The position numbers and the translations under genes are program-made. Source: Phenylobacterium sp. (GTDB lineage Bacteria > Pseudomonadota > Alphaproteobacteria > Caulobacterales > Caulobacteraceae). From it: 64,000 nt of DNA. Below, piece by piece: positions 29,565-39,776 of the stretch. The stretch is taken from positions 1-64,000 of the forward strand of contig NZ_JAUSLG010000095.1 in assembly GCF_030646615.1 (NCBI RefSeq). Direction: 5' to 3'. The notes beneath the pieces are model-generated. The model was given only the letters and a program-made list of their open reading frames with translations, did no database searches and was not told the DNA's origin. Within the stretch, counting starts at the first letter, position 1. Each line of letters opens with the position of its first letter.

Positions 29565-32288
29565 CTACCCCGTATTCCGCAGCCCCGCCGCGATCCCATT
29601 GATGGTCAGATGAATGCCGTCGTGGACGGCTTCGGTGTCTTCGCCGCGGCGCAGGCGGCTGAGGAGTTCGATCTGCAGGTGGTTCAGGGGGTCGATATAG
29701 GGCAGGCGTGAGCGGATGGTGGCGGCGAGGTCGGGGTTGTGGTCCAGCAGGGCCGACTGGCCGGTGATGGCCAGGACCGCCTCCGTCGTGCGGTCCCACT
29801 CGGCGCGGATGTCGCCGAAGACGCTGTCGGCCAGGGCGCGGTCCTCCATCAGGCCTGAGTAGCGGGCGGCGATGGCCATGTCGCCCTTGACCAGCACCAT
29901 CTCCATATTGGCCGTCATCGAGGAGAAGAAGGGCCAGCTCTCCTGCAGCTCGCGCAGCTGGGCGATGGAGACGCCGGACTTGGCCACCGCCGAGCCGAAG
30001 CCGTACCAGCCTGGCAGCATGGCCCGCGACTGGGCCCAGGAAAACACCCACGGAATGGCCCGCAGGCCCTCGATGGTGCGCTTGGCCTGGCGGGAGGTCG
30101 GGCGGCTGCCGATGTTCAGGTCGGCGATCTCGCTGATCGGGGTGGCGGCGAAGAAGTAGTCGACGAAGCCCGGCCGCTCGTAAACCAGCGCGCGATAGGC
30201 GGCCATGGCTTCGCGGGCCATGGCGTCCATGGCCTGGCCGTGGGGGGCGGCCTGTTCGGAGGGCGCGGGCCTGCGCAGGGAGGCCAGGATGGTGCCGGCG
30301 GCCAGGGTCTCCAGGCTCTGGCGGGCGATCTCGGGGTCGGCGTACTTGTTGGCCACCACCTCGCCCTGCTCGGTCACCCTGATGCGGCCGCCGAGGGTGC
30401 CCGGCGGCTGGGCCAGCAGGGCCTCGAAGCTGGAGCCCCCGCCCCGGCCCACCGCCCCGCCGCGGCCGTGGAACAGCTGCAGCCGCACCCCGGCCTCGCG
30501 GGCCACTTCGGCGAGCGCGATGGAGGCCTGGTTCAGCTCCCAGGTGGAGGTGAGATAGCTGCCGTCCTTGTTGGAGTCCGAATAGCCGATCATCACCTCC
30601 TGTACGCCCACCGGCGCCACCAGCTCGGCGATCAGGGGCAGGCCAAGGTAGCGGCGCATGATGTCCGGCGCGGCGCGCAGGTCGGCGATGGTCTCGAACA
30701 GGGGCTCGGCGAAGACCTGGGTGTGGGCCGGCCCGTCGCCCGCCGCCGCCGGCGTATAGAGCCCCACCTCCTTGAGCAGCACATAGACCTCCAGCAGGTC
30801 GGACACCGACTGGGTGTTGGAGACGATGTGGGCGCGGATGGCGTCGCGGCCATAGCGGCGCTTCAGGTCGGCCGCGGCGGTCAGGATGTCGTATTCGCGC
30901 CTGGCCTCCTCGCTGTAGTCGGCGAAGGGGGTGTGCAGCAGCCGGCCATGGGCGAGCTCCGCCAGCAGCAGGTCGCAGCGGGCGTCCTCGTCCAGGGCCT
31001 CATAGTCGGGGCAGACGCCGGCCCCCTTCAGCAGTTCGGCCACCACCCGGGCATGGACCGCGGAGTTCTGGCGCAGGTCCAGGCGGGCCAGGTGGAAGCC
31101 GAAGATCTCCACCCCGCGGATCAGGTCCGGCAGCGCGCCTTGCGCAAAGGCCTCGCCATAGCTGGCGATCAGGGCGTCCTGCACCGCCTGGAGGTCGGCC
31201 TTCAGCTCGTCGGGGCCGTCATAGGGGGCGGCGGGGCCGGCGGCGGGCCTCGCCGGCGCCTCCCCGGTCAGCAGCGGATAGGTGGCCGCCAGCCTTGCAT
31301 AGATGCCGGTCAGCGCCCGGCGATAGGGCTCGTCGGCCCGCTGGGCTGAGTCGTCCGGCGAGGCCTCGGCCAGGGTCAGCAGGGCCGGCGGGATGGAATC
31401 GGGCTCGCCGCTGATGGAGAGCTCGGCGCCGAGCGCATGGATCTGGTCGAGATAGAGCCTAAGGGCCGCGCGGGACTGCCGCGCCATGGCCCGGCGCATC
31501 ACCGCCTGGGTGACATTGGGATTGCCGTCCCGATCGCCGCCGACCCAGGAGCCGACCCGCAGGAAGGAGGGCAGCCGCTCCGGATGGCCCAGGACATCGA
31601 GCCAGTGCTCATAGAGCCTGGGCAGTTCAGTGAGGAAGCTGCGCTCGAAATAGGAGACCGAGGTCTCGATCTCGTCCTCCACCCCCAGCTTGACCCGCCG
31701 CAGCAGCCGGGTGCGCCAGAGGATCGACACCTGCCGCAGCAGGTCGCGGTCGAGGATCGGCCGGCCCGGTGCGCTTTTCTCCGTGTCGTCCCCCGTGTCG
31801 TCCATGGCGTCGAGGATGTTGGCGATGGCTGCCTGCCGGTCGAGCACGCTCTTGCGGCGCACCTCGCTGGGATGGGCGGTGATCACCGGGGCCACCAGGG
31901 CGCCGGCCAAGAGCTCCATCACCTCGTCCACCCCCACGCCCTCGGCCTGGAGGGTGCGCAGGGCGCCGGCCAGGGTGTCGGGACGCGCGTCTCCGTCCCG
32001 GCCCCGGCGGCGTTGGATCTGGTCCTCGGCGATATTGGTGATCAGCAGGAAGCAGGCGAAGGAGTGGGCGAAGCGCACCGTCTCGGCGGGGCTGAGCCTG
32101 GCCAGCCGCTCGTCCATCAGCCGGCCGGCCTCGGCGGCGCCCTCCCGGTGGAAGGCGACCGAGGCCTGGCGGATGTCCTCGATCTGCCGGAACACCGCCT
32201 CCCCGTCCTGGGTGCGGATGGCGTCGCCGAGGACGCGCCCCAGCAGGCGGACATTGGTGCGAAGCTTGGTCGGCAGGGACTGAGTCAT
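29565..32288 (-). CDS. ppc: Phosphoenolpyruvate carboxylase
   Basis: VITAHPSEVRRKSV, GSWVGGDRDGNPNVT, MIGYSDSNKDGSYLTS, LFHGRGGAVGRGGG. Confidence 0.97.
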   Translation of the reverse strand: MTQSLPTKLRTNVRLLGRVLGDAIRTQDGEAVFRQIEDIRQASVAFHREGAAEAGRLMDERLARLSPAETVRFAHSFACFLLITNIAEDQIQRRRGRDGDARPDTLAGALRTLQAEGVGVDEVMELLAGALVAPVITAHPSEVRRKSVLDRQAAIANILDAMDDTGDDTEKSAPGRPILDRDLLRQVSILWRTRLLRRVKLGVEDEIETSVSYFERSFLTELPRLYEHWLDVLGHPERLPSFLRVGSWVGGDRDGNPNVTQAVMRRAMARQSRAALRLYLDQIHALGAELSISGEPDSIPPALLTLAEASPDDSAQRADEPYRRALTGIYARLAATYPLLTGEAPARPAAGPAAPYDGPDELKADLQAVQDALIASYGEAFAQGALPDLIRGVEIFGFHLARLDLRQNSAVHARVVAELLKGAGVCPDYEALDEDARCDLLLAELAHGRLLHTPFADYSEEARREYDILTAAADLKRRYGRDAIRAHIVSNTQSVSDLLEVYVLLKEVGLYTPAAAGDGPAHTQVFAEPLFETIADLRAAPDIMRRYLGLPLIAELVAPVGVQEVMIGYSDSNKDGSYLTSTWELNQASIALAEVAREAGVRLQLFHGRGGAVGRGGGSSFEALLAQPPGTLGGRIRVTEQGEVVANKYADPEIARQSLETLAAGTILASLRRPAPSEQAAPHGQAMDAMAREAMAAYRALVYERPGFVDYFFAATPISEIADLNIGSRPTSRQAKRTIEGLRAIPWVFSWAQSRAMLPGWYGFGSAVAKSGVSIAQLRELQESWPFFSSMTANMEMVLVKGDMAIAARYSGLMEDRALADSVFGDIRAEWDRTTEAVLAITGQSALLDHNPDLAATIRSRLPYIDPLNHLQIELLSRLRRGEDTEAVHDGIHLTINGIAAGLRNTG

Positions 32289-32386
32289 GGGGGAGAGGCA
32301 AAACCCCCACTGGCCGGAAGTCAAACGGCGTAAGGCATGTTAACCCCGCCCCAGCGCCCATTTGCGGGCGAGGAGCGAGCACGGCC

Positions 32387-32992
32387 ATGGCGATGGGCGC
32401 CGCAAAGCTGATGACCGATGCCGACCGCCGGGCCCACCGGCTGGCGCAGGTCCGACGCCTGCGCCGCATCCTGCCGATCGCCGCCATCGCCCTGCTGCTG
32501 ATCTGCCTGTTGCAGGTGGTGGTCGGCGGGATCTCCCGTTCGGCGCCGGAGGCGGGCGAGGCCGAGGCCGCCAGGATGCTGAGCCCGCGGTTCTCCGGCC
32601 GCGCGCCGGACGGTCGCCGCTTCGCCATCACCGGCGAGAGCGGCATACGCAACGAGGCGGACCTGAACCAGATCCAGATCGCCGCCCCGGTCCTCACCCT
32701 GCAGGACGGCGAGCGGACCCAGAGGATGACCGCCCTGGCCGGGGTCTATGACGAGGCGGCCCACACCCTGCGTCTGACCGGCGAGGTGAAGATCGACACC
32801 GGCGCCCGGACCCAGCTGTCGGCCCAGGAGGCGGTGATCGACACCCGCACCGGCGCCATCAGCGGCCAGAAGGGTCTGCGGGTCCAGGCCGGCCCGCGGC
32901 AGGTGGAGGCCGAGTCCTTTTCCACCGACGAGGACGGCGACCGCATCATCCTCAAGGGCGGGGTTCGCGGGCGCCTGGAGGCGCCGCAATGA
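32387..32992 (+). CDS. LptC-family protein (LPS export periplasmic/inner-membrane bitopic protein)
   Basis: N-terminal TM, then LptC-like MLSPRFSGRAPDGRRFAITGESG...LTLQDGERTQRMTALAGVYDEAAHTLRLTGEVKIDT. Confidence 0.85.
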   Translation: MAMGAAKLMTDADRRAHRLAQVRRLRRILPIAAIALLLICLLQVVVGGISRSAPEAGEAEAARMLSPRFSGRAPDGRRFAITGESGIRNEADLNQIQIAAPVLTLQDGERTQRMTALAGVYDEAAHTLRLTGEVKIDTGARTQLSAQEAVIDTRTGAISGQKGLRVQAGPRQVEAESFSTDEDGDRIILKGGVRGRLEAPQ

Positions 32993-33039
32993 GCCGGCCC
33001 CACGGCCAGGCGGGCCGGACCAGGCCAAGGGCCTAGGCG

Positions 33040-34191
33040 ATGGTTGCCTGCGAACCGCCCACCAAGGTCTGCTTCCTCTATATCGCCCAGACCCACCAGA
33101 TCCTGCACAGCCTGCCCATCGCCGTGGCCCTGGCGCGCGGCTGGCCGCAGTTCGAGGCGCACCTGGCGGCCACCTCCCAGGCGCAGTTGGACTATATCGA
33201 AGACGCCTTGGCCAGGCTCGGCGGCGCGCCGGTCAAGACCGTGCTTCTCGGGCCGGCCTGGCTGCGGAAGATCCGGCTGAGGGGCGCCACGACGCCGCCC
33301 AAGGCCGCCATGCTGGTCGCCAATCTCGGCCGCTTCGCCGGCTATGGCGCGGTGGTGACGCCCGAGCGGACCACCGCCCTGATCCGTCGCCTGGGCGTGA
33401 CCGGTCCCAAGCTCGTCTACACCCAGCACGGCGCCGGCGACCGCGGCGGCCCGTTCGAGCCGCGCCTGCGCCTGTTCGACCTGGTCATGGCCGCCGGCCC
33501 CAAGCAGCGCGACCGGATGGTGCAAGGCGGCCTGGTGCGGCCCGAGGCCTGCGCCATGGTCGGCTATCCCAAGTTCGACATGGTCGAGGCCCTGACGCCC
33601 CAGCCGCTCAAGCCCTTCGCCGATGACCGGCCGGTGGTGGTCTACAATCCCCATTTCGACCCGCGGCTCAGCTCCTGGCCCCGCTTCGGCCGGCGGGTGC
33701 TGGAGCAGTTCGCCGCCAATGACCGCTACAACCTGATCTTCGCCCCCCATATCCGTCTGTTCGACGAGGCCCCGGCCGCCGAGCGCGAGGCGGTCGCCCC
33801 CTTCGCCGGCCATCCGGGCATCCACATCGACCTGGGCGGGCCGGCCGCCATCGACATGACCTACACCCGCTGCGCCGACCTCTATCTGGGCGACGTCTCC
33901 AGCCAGATCTACGAGTTCCTGCGCGCGCCCCGACCGGCGTTGTTCCTGAACGCTCACGGCGTCGATTGGCGGGGCGACGAAAACTATCTGCACTGGACCT
34001 ACGGCCCCGTCCTCGACAGCCCCGAAGGCCTGATCGATCAGGTCGACGAGGCCTTCGCCAGCCACGGCGCCTATCTGGTGCAGCAGCAGGCGGGCTTCGC
34101 CGCCAGCTTCGACATCCAGTCCCGCCCCTCGTCCGAGCGGGCCGCCGAGGCCATCGCCCGCCTGCTGGATCCGGGGCTGGCGGCGACATGA
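33040..34191 (+). CDS. CDP-glycerol glycerophosphotransferase-like / glycosyltransferase-like protein
   Basis: VYTQHGAGDRGGPFEPRLRLFDLVMAAGPKQRDRM, GYPKFDMVEAL, ADLYLGDVSSQIYEFLRAPRPALFLNAHG. Confidence 0.65.
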   Translation: MVACEPPTKVCFLYIAQTHQILHSLPIAVALARGWPQFEAHLAATSQAQLDYIEDALARLGGAPVKTVLLGPAWLRKIRLRGATTPPKAAMLVANLGRFAGYGAVVTPERTTALIRRLGVTGPKLVYTQHGAGDRGGPFEPRLRLFDLVMAAGPKQRDRMVQGGLVRPEACAMVGYPKFDMVEALTPQPLKPFADDRPVVVYNPHFDPRLSSWPRFGRRVLEQFAANDRYNLIFAPHIRLFDEAPAAEREAVAPFAGHPGIHIDLGGPAAIDMTYTRCADLYLGDVSSQIYEFLRAPRPALFLNAHGVDWRGDENYLHWTYGPVLDSPEGLIDQVDEAFASHGAYLVQQQAGFAASFDIQSRPSSERAAEAIARLLDPGLAAT

Positions 34192-35513
34192 TCGCTGAGC
34201 CGCCCCGGGACGGCGTTCTGCGCCGGGTCCTCGCCAATACCGGGGTCCTGCTGGGCGGGCGGGCGGTCAACGCCGTGCTCAGCCTCGGCTATATGGCCCT
34301 GGCGGCCCGGTCCCTGGGGATCGGCGCCTTCGGCGTCCTGGTCCTGATCAACACCTTCGCCCAGTTCGTCAGCGACGTGGCCAAGTTCCAGGCCTGGCAG
34401 ACCATCCTGCATTTCGGCGCCGCCCCCCTGGCCGAGGGTCGCCGCGAGGATTTCCAGCAGGTGGTCCGGTTCGGGTTGGTGCTCGACCTGATCAGCGTCG
34501 CCTTCGGGGTCTGCGTCGGGGCGGCGGGCGCCTGGCTGTTCGGGCCCGCCCTCGGCCTGCCGGAAGCGGCCCGGGGGGAAGCGGCGGTCTACGCGCTCAG
34601 CGTCGCCGTCCTGGCGCCCACCGCCCAGGTGGGCCTGCTCCGCCTGTTCGATCGCTTCGGCCTGCTCGCCGCCCAAGGCGCCATCAGCTCGGCCGTCCGC
34701 CTGGCCGGCGGCGCCCTTGGCATGGCGATCGACGCGCCGCTGGTCTTCTTCCTGGCGACCTGGGCGCTGGGCTCCCTGGCGGCCTTCGCCTATGTGGCGG
34801 CGGCGGCCGCTCTGGAGATGCGCCGTCGCGGCCTGTGGACCGGGTTTTCCTGGACCGGCCCCCTCACCGCCGGTCTGCCCAAGGCCTGGCGATTCGCCTG
34901 GGCCACCAACGCCTCGAGCAGCGTCGACGTGGCCTTCACCCACGTGGCCACCCTGAGCGTAGGCGCCCTGGCCGGGGCGGCCGACGCCGGCCTCTGGCGC
35001 GTCGCCCGGCAGATCGCCGACGCCCTGGCCAAGCCCGCCCGCCTGCTGATCCCGGCCCTCTATCCCGAGCTCGCCAAGCTGCACGCCTCGGGCCGAGCCG
35101 GCGCCATGGGACAATTGGCCCTTCGGGTCGGACTTCTGGGCGGCGCAGCCGCGACCCTGCTGTTGCTCGTGGCGGTCTTCGCTGGCGAAGCCCTGCTGGC
35201 CCTGGTGCTGGGCGCCGAGTTCGCCGCCGCCCGATCCACCATGATCTGGCAGTTGGGCGCAGCGGTTATCGGAGTCTGGGCCCTGCCGCTGGAGCCGATG
35301 CTGGTGTCCCTGGGCCGGCCGGGCGTGGTGGTCTGGGTGCGCCTGACCGCCGCCGTGGCCTTTCTCGCCGTCCTGCCGTTTGCGATTGGGACCTATGGTC
35401 TGCCCGGCGCCGGCGCGGCCCTGGTGGGCGCGACCCTGGCCATGGCGGCGGGCATGCTGGTGCGCCTGCGGCAGATTGCAGGCAGTCGCCGTTCCGACAT
35501 AAAATTTCTATAA
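34188..35513 (+). CDS. Polysaccharide/lipid flippase-like membrane protein (Wzx/MATE-like)
   Basis: LANTGVLLGGRAVNAVLSLGYMALAARSLGIGAFGVLVLINTFAQF; about 12 TM segments; ATGA overlap with upstream gene. Confidence 0.8.
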   Translation: MIAEPPRDGVLRRVLANTGVLLGGRAVNAVLSLGYMALAARSLGIGAFGVLVLINTFAQFVSDVAKFQAWQTILHFGAAPLAEGRREDFQQVVRFGLVLDLISVAFGVCVGAAGAWLFGPALGLPEAARGEAAVYALSVAVLAPTAQVGLLRLFDRFGLLAAQGAISSAVRLAGGALGMAIDAPLVFFLATWALGSLAAFAYVAAAAALEMRRRGLWTGFSWTGPLTAGLPKAWRFAWATNASSSVDVAFTHVATLSVGALAGAADAGLWRVARQIADALAKPARLLIPALYPELAKLHASGRAGAMGQLALRVGLLGGAAATLLLLVAVFAGEALLALVLGAEFAAARSTMIWQLGAAVIGVWALPLEPMLVSLGRPGVVVWVRLTAAVAFLAVLPFAIGTYGLPGAGAALVGATLAMAAGMLVRLRQIAGSRRSDIKFL

Positions 35514-35519
35514 GAAATT
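35503..35519. promoter_or_regulatory. AT-rich perfect palindrome upstream of fatty acyl-AMP ligase gene
   Basis: AATTTCT-ATA-AGAAATT at the flippase stop codon. Confidence 0.4.
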
Positions 35520-35556
35520 CTTGCCGACCCCACGGAACCGGGCCAAAGCCAGGGCG

Positions 35557-37266
35557 ATGATCACCCCGACTTCGCCCGGGCGCTCCCTCCGCCGCGCCGA
35601 TTTTCCCAGCCTGATCGAGGCGTTGGACTACGCCGCCCAGGGCGAGACCGGTCTGAATTTCCACGGCCTGCGCGGGGAGCTGGTGGAAGCCCTACCCTAT
35701 GGCGACCTTCGCGCCGCAGCGCGCGACCTGGCCGGCCGGCTCCTGGCTACCGGCTTGGCGCCCGGCGACCGGGTGGGCCTGATCGCCGAGACCGATGGCG
35801 ACTTCGCCCGCGCCTTCTTCGCCTGCCAGTATGCCGGCCTGGTCCCGGCGCCCCTGCCCCTGCCTGCGCCCCTTGGCGGGCGGGCCAACTATATCGAGCA
35901 GATGGCGAGGATGCTGGACGCCGCGGCCGCGGACGCCCTGCTCGGACCGCCGGCCATGGCCGCCTGGGTGAGCGACATCGCCGCGGTTCAGCCTCTGAGA
36001 TTCGCCGGCGCGCTCGCCGATCTGCCGGAGCCCCGCGGCCAAACCCTGCCCGAGATCGGGCCGGACAGTCCCTGCTATCTCCAGTTCTCTTCCGGCAGCA
36101 CGCGCTTCCCCACCGGCGTCCTGGTCACCCATCGGGCGCTGATGGCCAACGCCCTGGCGATCACCCGGGACGGGCTTCAGGTGCAGGCTGAGGACCGGGC
36201 GTTTTCCTGGCTGCCGCTCTATCACGACATGGGCCTGGTCGGCTTCCTGCTGAGCCCGCTCACCGCCCAGATGTCGGCGGATCTGATGCCCACCGGCGCC
36301 TTCGTCCGTCGCCCGCTGCTCTGGCTCGATCTGATGGGCAGGAACGGCTCGACCATCTCCTACAGCCCCACCTTCGGCTATGAGCTCTGTGCGCGGCGGG
36401 CTGAGAACGCCAGCCTCGAGGCCTATGACCTGTCGCGCTGGCGGATCGCCGGCCTGGGCGGCGACATGGTTCGCACCAAACCCCTGTGGGATTTCGCCGC
36501 GCGCTTCTCGGCGGCGGGCTTTGACCCCCGGGCCTTTGTGGCCAGCTATGGCATGGCCGAGGCGACGCTGGCCCTGACCATGGCGCCCCTGGGCAAGGGG
36601 CTGGTGACCGAGCGGCTGGATGTGGACCGGCTGGAACGGGAAGGTGTGGCGGTCTCGGGGGCGCCTGCGGCCCGGGCGCGGGCGTTCGCCCGCTGCGGGC
36701 CGCCCCTGCCCGGCTACGAACTCCAGGTCCGCGGCGAGCGGGGCGAGGTCCTGCCGGAGCGTCGGGCGGGACGGGTCTTCGCCCGCGGGCCCAGCCTCAT
36801 GAGCGGCTACTTCCAGGACCCCGAATCCACCGCGCGCGCCCTGGCGGCCGATGGTTGGCTCGACACCGGCGATGTCGGCTATCTGTCGGAGGGCGAGATC
36901 GTCCTGACCGGCCGCAGCAAGGACCTGATCATCCTCAACGGCCGCAACATCTGGCCGCAGGACCTGGAATGGACCGCCGAAGCCGAGATCGCCGGCCTGC
37001 GCAGCGGCGATGTCGCCGCCTTCTCCGTCCCCGCCGACGGCGAAGAGGCGGTGATCGTCCTGGTCCAGACCCGCAGCAGCGACGGCGAAGCGCGCCAGAA
37101 GCTGGCCGTGGAGATCACCGATCTGCTCAGGCGCCGGCACGGCGTTGAGGCGCAGGTGAATCTCGTGGGGGGCCACGCCCTGCCGCAGACCTCGTCAGGC
37201 AAGCTCAGTCGTTCCCGGGCCAAGGCTGAGTATCTCGCCGGCCTCGCCGAAGCCGAGCCCGCCTAG
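35557..37266 (+). CDS. Fatty acyl-AMP ligase / acyl-CoA(ACP) synthetase of sphingolipid cluster
   Basis: YLQFSSGSTRFPTGVLVTHRALMANALAI, WLPLYHDMGLVGFLLSPL, DLIILNGRNIWPQDLEW. Confidence 0.9.
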   Translation: MITPTSPGRSLRRADFPSLIEALDYAAQGETGLNFHGLRGELVEALPYGDLRAAARDLAGRLLATGLAPGDRVGLIAETDGDFARAFFACQYAGLVPAPLPLPAPLGGRANYIEQMARMLDAAAADALLGPPAMAAWVSDIAAVQPLRFAGALADLPEPRGQTLPEIGPDSPCYLQFSSGSTRFPTGVLVTHRALMANALAITRDGLQVQAEDRAFSWLPLYHDMGLVGFLLSPLTAQMSADLMPTGAFVRRPLLWLDLMGRNGSTISYSPTFGYELCARRAENASLEAYDLSRWRIAGLGGDMVRTKPLWDFAARFSAAGFDPRAFVASYGMAEATLALTMAPLGKGLVTERLDVDRLEREGVAVSGAPAARARAFARCGPPLPGYELQVRGERGEVLPERRAGRVFARGPSLMSGYFQDPESTARALAADGWLDTGDVGYLSEGEIVLTGRSKDLIILNGRNIWPQDLEWTAEAEIAGLRSGDVAAFSVPADGEEAVIVLVQTRSSDGEARQKLAVEITDLLRRRHGVEAQVNLVGGHALPQTSSGKLSRSRAKAEYLAGLAEAEPA

Positions 37267-37267
37267 G

Positions 37268-38221
37268 GTGTCGCGGGGCCTCATCACCGTCACCGGCGCG
37301 ACGGGATTTCTCGGCCGCCACCTCATCCCAGCGCTGGCCGCGGAAGGCTGGCGCATCAGGGTGCTGGCGCGCCGCGATGTGACCCATCCGCTGTGGCGCG
37401 CCCTGGAGATCGAGGTCGTTCCCGGCGACCTTGGCGACGACCGGGCCCTCCAACGGGCCTGCGCGGGCGCCGATGTGATCGTTCATGGGGCCGGCCTGAT
37501 CAAGGCGCGCAGCCGGGAGGCGTTCTTCGCCGTCAATGCGCAGGGCGCCCGCCGGGTGGCCGAGCGCGCGCAGGGCGCCCTGCTGCTGATCTCCAGCCTG
37601 GCCGCGCGGGAGCCGGGGCTGTCGGACTACGCCGCCAGCAAGCGGGCCGGTGAGATGGCGGCGCAGGAGGTGCTGGGCGACCGCCTGACCATCGTGCGCC
37701 CGCCCGCCCTCTACGGCCCAGGGGACCTCGAGACCCTGCCCCTCTTCCGGATGGCGGCGGGAAGCCCGATCCTGCCGGTTCTCGACCCCAGGGCCCGGAT
37801 GGCCATGATGCATGTCGAGGACGCCGCGCGGCAGATCGCCGCCCTTGCGAGGACGGCGTGCGGCCGGGTCGTCACCCTGTCCGACCAGCGCCCCGAAGGC
37901 TATGGCTGGCGCGAGGTGTTCCAGACGGCGGCCGACGCCTTTGGCCGACGGCCCAGGTATCAGCGCATTCCCAACGGCGCCCTGACACTGGCCGCGGGGC
38001 TTGGCGCCCTGGGCGCCCGCCGATCGCCGGCCATGCTGACCTTCGGCAAGCTGCGGGAGATCACGCACCTGGACTGGTCGGTGACGCCCGACGAGCAGAT
38101 GGCTGACCTTCCCCAGGCCCATTTCAACCTCGCCGACGGGTTCTTACATACGGCTCAGGCCTATGGCGCCGCTGGGGTCAGGTTTCGAAAGCCCCCATTA
38201 CAGCAGGCGATCAGATGCTGA
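37268..38221 (+). CDS. cerR: NAD(P)-dependent epimerase/dehydratase family; CerR-like (putative oxidised-ceramide reductase)
   Basis: GATGFLGRHLIPALAAEGW, YAASKRAGE; position between acyl-AMP ligase and acp/spt. Confidence 0.75.
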   Translation: MSRGLITVTGATGFLGRHLIPALAAEGWRIRVLARRDVTHPLWRALEIEVVPGDLGDDRALQRACAGADVIVHGAGLIKARSREAFFAVNAQGARRVAERAQGALLLISSLAAREPGLSDYAASKRAGEMAAQEVLGDRLTIVRPPALYGPGDLETLPLFRMAAGSPILPVLDPRARMAMMHVEDAARQIAALARTACGRVVTLSDQRPEGYGWREVFQTAADAFGRRPRYQRIPNGALTLAAGLGALGARRSPAMLTFGKLREITHLDWSVTPDEQMADLPQAHFNLADGFLHTAQAYGAAGVRFRKPPLQQAIRC

Positions 38222-38291
38222 CGCCGGTGTCGTACTGCGCCAAAGATGCGGCGTTAACGGACGATCGTTCTAGGGGGGCGAGTCGGTCTCT

Positions 38292-38543
38292 ATGCAACTT
38301 GTGAAAGATCCCACCGTGCTTGAGGTGGGCAAGGCGGCTGAGGCGGTGCTGGAGCGAGAGGTCGTCGTGACGGCGGCGTCGGATATTTCGCGCGATCTCG
38401 CCGTGGATTCCCTCGCCCTCATGAACATCGTGATGGAGCTCGAGGACCGCTTCGATATCTCCATCCCCATCGACCGCCTGAGCGAAGTTCAAACCGTCGG
38501 CGACCTCGCGGCGCTTATCGACAACATCCGGAACAAGGTTTGA
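38292..38543 (+). CDS. Acyl carrier protein dedicated to sphingolipid synthesis
   Basis: LAVDSLALMNIVMELEDRFDISIPIDRL with phosphopantetheine serine in DSL. Confidence 0.9.
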   Translation: MQLVKDPTVLEVGKAAEAVLEREVVVTAASDISRDLAVDSLALMNIVMELEDRFDISIPIDRLSEVQTVGDLAALIDNIRNKV

Positions 38544-38545
38544 GC

Positions 38546-39763
38546 ATGGCTCTGCTCGATAGGCATGCGGCGTCGAGAGACGCCTACAAGGCGCTTCGTG
38601 ATACGGCGGCCGATCCGTTCGGGGTCCGTTTCGACGCGGTGGTCTCGCCCACCGAGGGGATCGTGGACGGCCGCCCCACCATCCTCTTGGGAACCAACAA
38701 CTATCTCGGCCTGACCTTCGATGAGGCCTGCGTCGAGGAGTCCGTTCGTGCGGTGCGCGAACGCGGCACCGGCACGACAGGCTCGCGCATCGCCAACGGC
38801 AGCTATGAGGGCCATGTGGCTTTGGAGCGCGCCCTGGAAGGCTTTTACGGCCGCAAGCACGCCATGGTGTTCACCACGGGCTATCAGGCCAATCTGGGCG
38901 TGCTCTCGACCCTGGTCGGCCGCGGCGACCACCTGCTTCTGGACGCCGACAGCCACGCCAGCATCTATGACGGCGCGCGCCTGGGCCATGCCGAGGTCAC
39001 CCGCTTCCGGCACAACGACCCCGAAGACCTCTATAAGCGCCTGCGCCGCCTCCAGGACACGCCCGGAGAGAAGCTCATCGTCGTGGAGGGCATCTATTCC
39101 ATGGTCGGCGATGTGGCGCCCCTGAGGGAGATCGCGGCGGTGAAGCGCGAGATGGGCGCCTATCTGCTGGTGGACGAGGCCCATTCCATGGGCGTCCTGG
39201 GGGCGACCGGTCGCGGGCTGGCCGAAGAGGCCGGGGTGGAGGCCGATGTGGACGTGATCGTCGGCACCTTCTCCAAGAGCCTGGGTTCGGTCGGCGGCTT
39301 CTGCGTCTCCGACATGGCGGACTTCGATGTCATGCGCATCGTCTGCCGCCCCTACATGTTCACCGCCTCCCTGCCGCCGGCGGTGATCGCCTCGACCCTG
39401 GAGGCTTTGCGCCGTGTCCAGGCGGCGCCGGACCTGCGCCACAAGCTGCACGCCAACGCCCAGCACCTCTATGACGGGCTCACGGCGCTGGGGCTGGCGA
39501 CGGGCCCGACCTGCAGCCCGATCGTCGCGGTGACCATGCCCGACCAGGAGGTCGCCGCGGCCATGTGGAACCTGTTGCTGCAGAACGGGGTCTATCTCAA
39601 TCTCGCCCTGCCCCCGGCGACGCCCGACAACCGCCCCCTACTCCGTTCAAGCGTCAGCGCGGCCCACAGCATCGAACAGCTGGATCAGGTCATCGCCGTG
39701 ATGGCCAAGGTGGCCCGCGAGCTGGGCGTGCTGGACGGCGAACCCAAGCGGGCCGTCGGCTAG
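38546..39763 (+). CDS. spt: Serine palmitoyltransferase (alpha-oxoamine synthase)
   Basis: LGTNNYLGLTFDEACVEESVRAVRERGTGTTGSRIANGSYEGHVALE, LLVDEAHSMGVLGATGRG, GTFSKSLGSVGG; directly after acp. Confidence 0.9.
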   Translation: MALLDRHAASRDAYKALRDTAADPFGVRFDAVVSPTEGIVDGRPTILLGTNNYLGLTFDEACVEESVRAVRERGTGTTGSRIANGSYEGHVALERALEGFYGRKHAMVFTTGYQANLGVLSTLVGRGDHLLLDADSHASIYDGARLGHAEVTRFRHNDPEDLYKRLRRLQDTPGEKLIVVEGIYSMVGDVAPLREIAAVKREMGAYLLVDEAHSMGVLGATGRGLAEEAGVEADVDVIVGTFSKSLGSVGGFCVSDMADFDVMRIVCRPYMFTASLPPAVIASTLEALRRVQAAPDLRHKLHANAQHLYDGLTALGLATGPTCSPIVAVTMPDQEVAAAMWNLLLQNGVYLNLALPPATPDNRPLLRSSVSAAHSIEQLDQVIAVMAKVARELGVLDGEPKRAVG

Positions 39764-39776
39764 AGCCTGACGCACC

